Assembly (NCBI GenBank): GCA_021819345.1
Contig: JAKARG010000204.1
Span: forward strand, 1-6,124
Length of the DNA stretch: 6,124 nucleotides
Reading direction: 5' to 3'
From: Actinomycetes bacterium
GTDB lineage: Bacteria; Actinomycetota; Acidimicrobiia; Acidimicrobiales; Palsa-688
How positions within the stretch are numbered: the first letter of the stretch is position 1; every line of letters begins with the position of its first letter. Both the position numbers and the translations under genes were made by a program. Under the pieces are notes generated by a model. That model saw only the letters and a list, made by a program, of their open reading frames with translations. It was not told where the DNA came from and ran no database searches. This document shows positions 4,662 to 6,124 of this stretch, piece by piece.

Positions 4662-6124
4662 ATGCCCCCCTCGACGCCTCCTCACGGACCTGGTGGTCCC
4701 CAGCCCGATCCCGAGGTGGCCCCGGCCGCCGAGCTGAGCAGTGCCCTGGCTGCCGGCCGCCTGAGCGCCGGGAACCTGCTCGAGAGCTGCCTCGAGCGCC
4801 TCGGCTCGCTCGACCGCTGCGGGCCGGCGCTGCGCTCGGTGATCTCCCTGGACCCCTCGGCGGCGGACCAGGCGGCGCGCGCGGACGCCCGCCGCCGGGG
4901 CGGTGAGCACGGGGCTCTCCTCGGCATCCCGGTGCTCGTGAAGGACAACATCGACGTCGCCGGCTGCCCGACGACCGCCGGCTCGCTCGCCCTCGGCGAC
5001 GCTCCCGCCGGCGCCGACGCCCCGCTTGTCGCCCGGCTCCGGCGCGCCGGCGTGGTGCTCCTCGGCAAGGCCAACCTCACCGAGTGGGCCAACTTCATGG
5101 CCCACGACATGCCGAGCGGCTACAGCGCCGCAGGCGGCCAGACCCTCAACCCCTACGACACGAGCATCACCCCGAGCGGCTCGAGCTCGGGCAGCGCCGT
5201 TGCGGTCGCCGCCGGCATCGTCCCCCTGTCCATCGGGACCGAGACCAACGGGTCGATCCTCTCTCCCTCCCGGCACTGCTCGGTGGTCGGGGTGAAGCCG
5301 ACCGTCGGGCTGGTCAGCCGGGCCGGGGTGGTGCCGATCTCGCCCACCCAGGACACCGCCGGGCCGATGGCGAGGACGGTCCGCGACGCCGCCGCCCTGC
5401 TGTCGGTGATCGCCGGCCCCGACCCCGCCGACCCGGCGACCGCCGGAGCACCGGAGGGGACCGACTACACCTCGGCGCTCGAGGTGGGCGCGGCGGCCGG
5501 CGCCCGCATCGGTGTGGTGGACCCCGGCGAGCTGCCCGCCGGCGACCGCTCCGCCTGGCAGGACGCCCTCGGCGCCCTTCGCCACCTCGGCGCCGAGCTC
5601 GTGGAGGTCGACCTCGGGGGCTCGACGTCCGGCGGCGTCGGGGTGCTCGTCCACGAGCTCGCTCCTGCTCTCGCCGCCTACCTGGCCCGACCGGGGTGCG
5701 GGACCGAGGTGCGCAGCCTCGCCGAAGTGGTCGCCTACAACGCCGCCCATCCCGACGAGGAGCTCAAGTTCGGCCAGGCCCGCCTGGAGGCGGCGCTCGC
5801 CGTCGACCACGCCGACCCCGATGCGATCGCGGCCTACGAGGAGGCCCGCAGGGCCGACCTGGCCTACAGCCGCGACAGCCTCGACGCGGCGTTCGGCGGG
5901 CAGGGGGTGGAGGCCCTGCTGTTCGCCAACGAGACGAGCTGCGACCGGGGGGCCCGGGCGGGCTACCCCTCGGTGTGCGTGCCCGCCGGCTACTCGAGCA
6001 CTCATCGCCGGCCGGTCGCGATCACCCTGCTCGGCCCGGCATGGAGCGAGGTGCGCCTGCTCGCCCTCGCCTACGCCTTCGAGCAGGCGACCCAGGCGCG
6101 GCGCGCTCCGTGGTCGGTGAACCC
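4662..6124 (+). CDS. Amidase-signature hydrolase, peptide-amidase-like, 3' end cut by the window
   Basis: Amidase-signature enzymes hydrolyse carboxamides with a Ser-cisSer-Lys triad. All three are visible from the ATG at 4662: K94 (IPVLVKDNIDVAG), S174 as cis-Ser in SGSSSGSAVA, and S198 as nucleophile in GTETNGSILSP. The 24-residue S-S spacing is canonical. GVKPTVGLVSRAGVVPIS followed by QDTAGPMARTV, and the end motif AGYPSVCVPAGY with AYAFEQATQARR, resemble the peptide-amidase branch and related Bacillus amidases more than GatA of the glutamyl-tRNA amidotransferase. There are no gatC or gatB neighbours. The frame is open for 487 codons to the edge, and family members end shortly after the EQAT segment, so few residues are missing. 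ATG 4662 is the first start after an in-frame stop at 4563-4565. GTG 4716 would drop a Pro-rich 18-residue leader and is a real alternative. No signal peptide is seen, so a cytoplasmic enzyme is likely. The substrate is unknown. Confidence 0.92.
   Translation, partial: MPPSTPPHGPGGPQPDPEVAPAAELSSALAAGRLSAGNLLESCLERLGSLDRCGPALRSVISLDPSAADQAARADARRRGGEHGALLGIPVLVKDNIDVAGCPTTAGSLALGDAPAGADAPLVARLRRAGVVLLGKANLTEWANFMAHDMPSGYSAAGGQTLNPYDTSITPSGSSSGSAVAVAAGIVPLSIGTETNGSILSPSRHCSVVGVKPTVGLVSRAGVVPISPTQDTAGPMARTVRDAAALLSVIAGPDPADPATAGAPEGTDYTSALEVGAAAGARIGVVDPGELPAGDRSAWQDALGALRHLGAELVEVDLGGSTSGGVGVLVHELAPALAAYLARPGCGTEVRSLAEVVAYNAAHPDEELKFGQARLEAALAVDHADPDAIAAYEEARRADLAYSRDSLDAAFGGQGVEALLFANETSCDRGARAGYPSVCVPAGYSSTHRRPVAITLLGPAWSEVRLLALAYAFEQATQARRAPWSVN

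Noticed and set aside
4600..4737. ATG at 4600 as a possible start of a gene before the amidase
   Set aside because: Its frame differs from the amidase frame, meets a stop at once (ATG overlapping TGA) and gives no product.
4245..6005. A 586-codon open frame on the minus strand over the amidase region
   Set aside because: It is antisense to the amidase, whose catalytic triad and conserved blocks are unmistakable. The product is low-complexity and recognises no family.

Overview
The window is very GC-rich (roughly 70% by eye), with strong G/C preference at third codon positions. It contains an IS256-type transposase, a Phd-fold/PIN toxin-antitoxin pair and an S11 DD-carboxypeptidase, which together suggest a high-GC Actinomycetota chromosome. 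Nothing here fixes the genus.

Layout, left to right. (1) Positions 1-1074 (+) hold the 3' part of an IS256/mutator-family transposase that enters through the left edge. The element's right end probably lies within about 50 bases after the stop. (2) Positions 1255-1773 (+) encode a small 2H phosphoesterase (2'-5' RNA ligase/cyclic phosphodiesterase superfamily). (3) Positions 1774-2034 are a non-coding convergent gap with nested inverted repeats. (4) Positions 2699-2035 (-) are a vapBC-type toxin-antitoxin operon. The antitoxin stop and toxin start overlap as GTGA, and a putative leaderless promoter carries an inverted-repeat operator. (5) Positions 4248-2956 (-) encode a membrane-anchored D-alanyl-D-alanine carboxypeptidase, transcribed toward the vapBC pair. 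(6) Positions 4377-4550 (+) may encode a 57-residue membrane protein, divergent from the carboxypeptidase. (7) Positions 4662 to the right edge (+) encode an amidase-signature enzyme resembling the peptide-amidase branch. It has its full Lys-Ser-Ser triad and is cut by the window edge close to its natural C-terminus.

Functional picture. The left 2.7 kb looks like an accessory patch, with an IS element, a stand-alone RNA-end-processing enzyme and a toxin-antitoxin module. The right 3.2 kb looks like ordinary chromosome, with peptidoglycan trimming and an amide hydrolase. I see no CRISPR array, tRNA, rRNA or recognisable prophage genes, and no convincing undescribed multi-gene system. The details most worth checking are the GNRA-capped stem-loop just before the amidase start, the leaderless-looking vapBC promoter/operator, the Asp in place of Asn in the carboxypeptidase SxN motif, and the structured convergent gap. 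Most other long open frames are antisense shadows produced by the GC-rich codon pattern.
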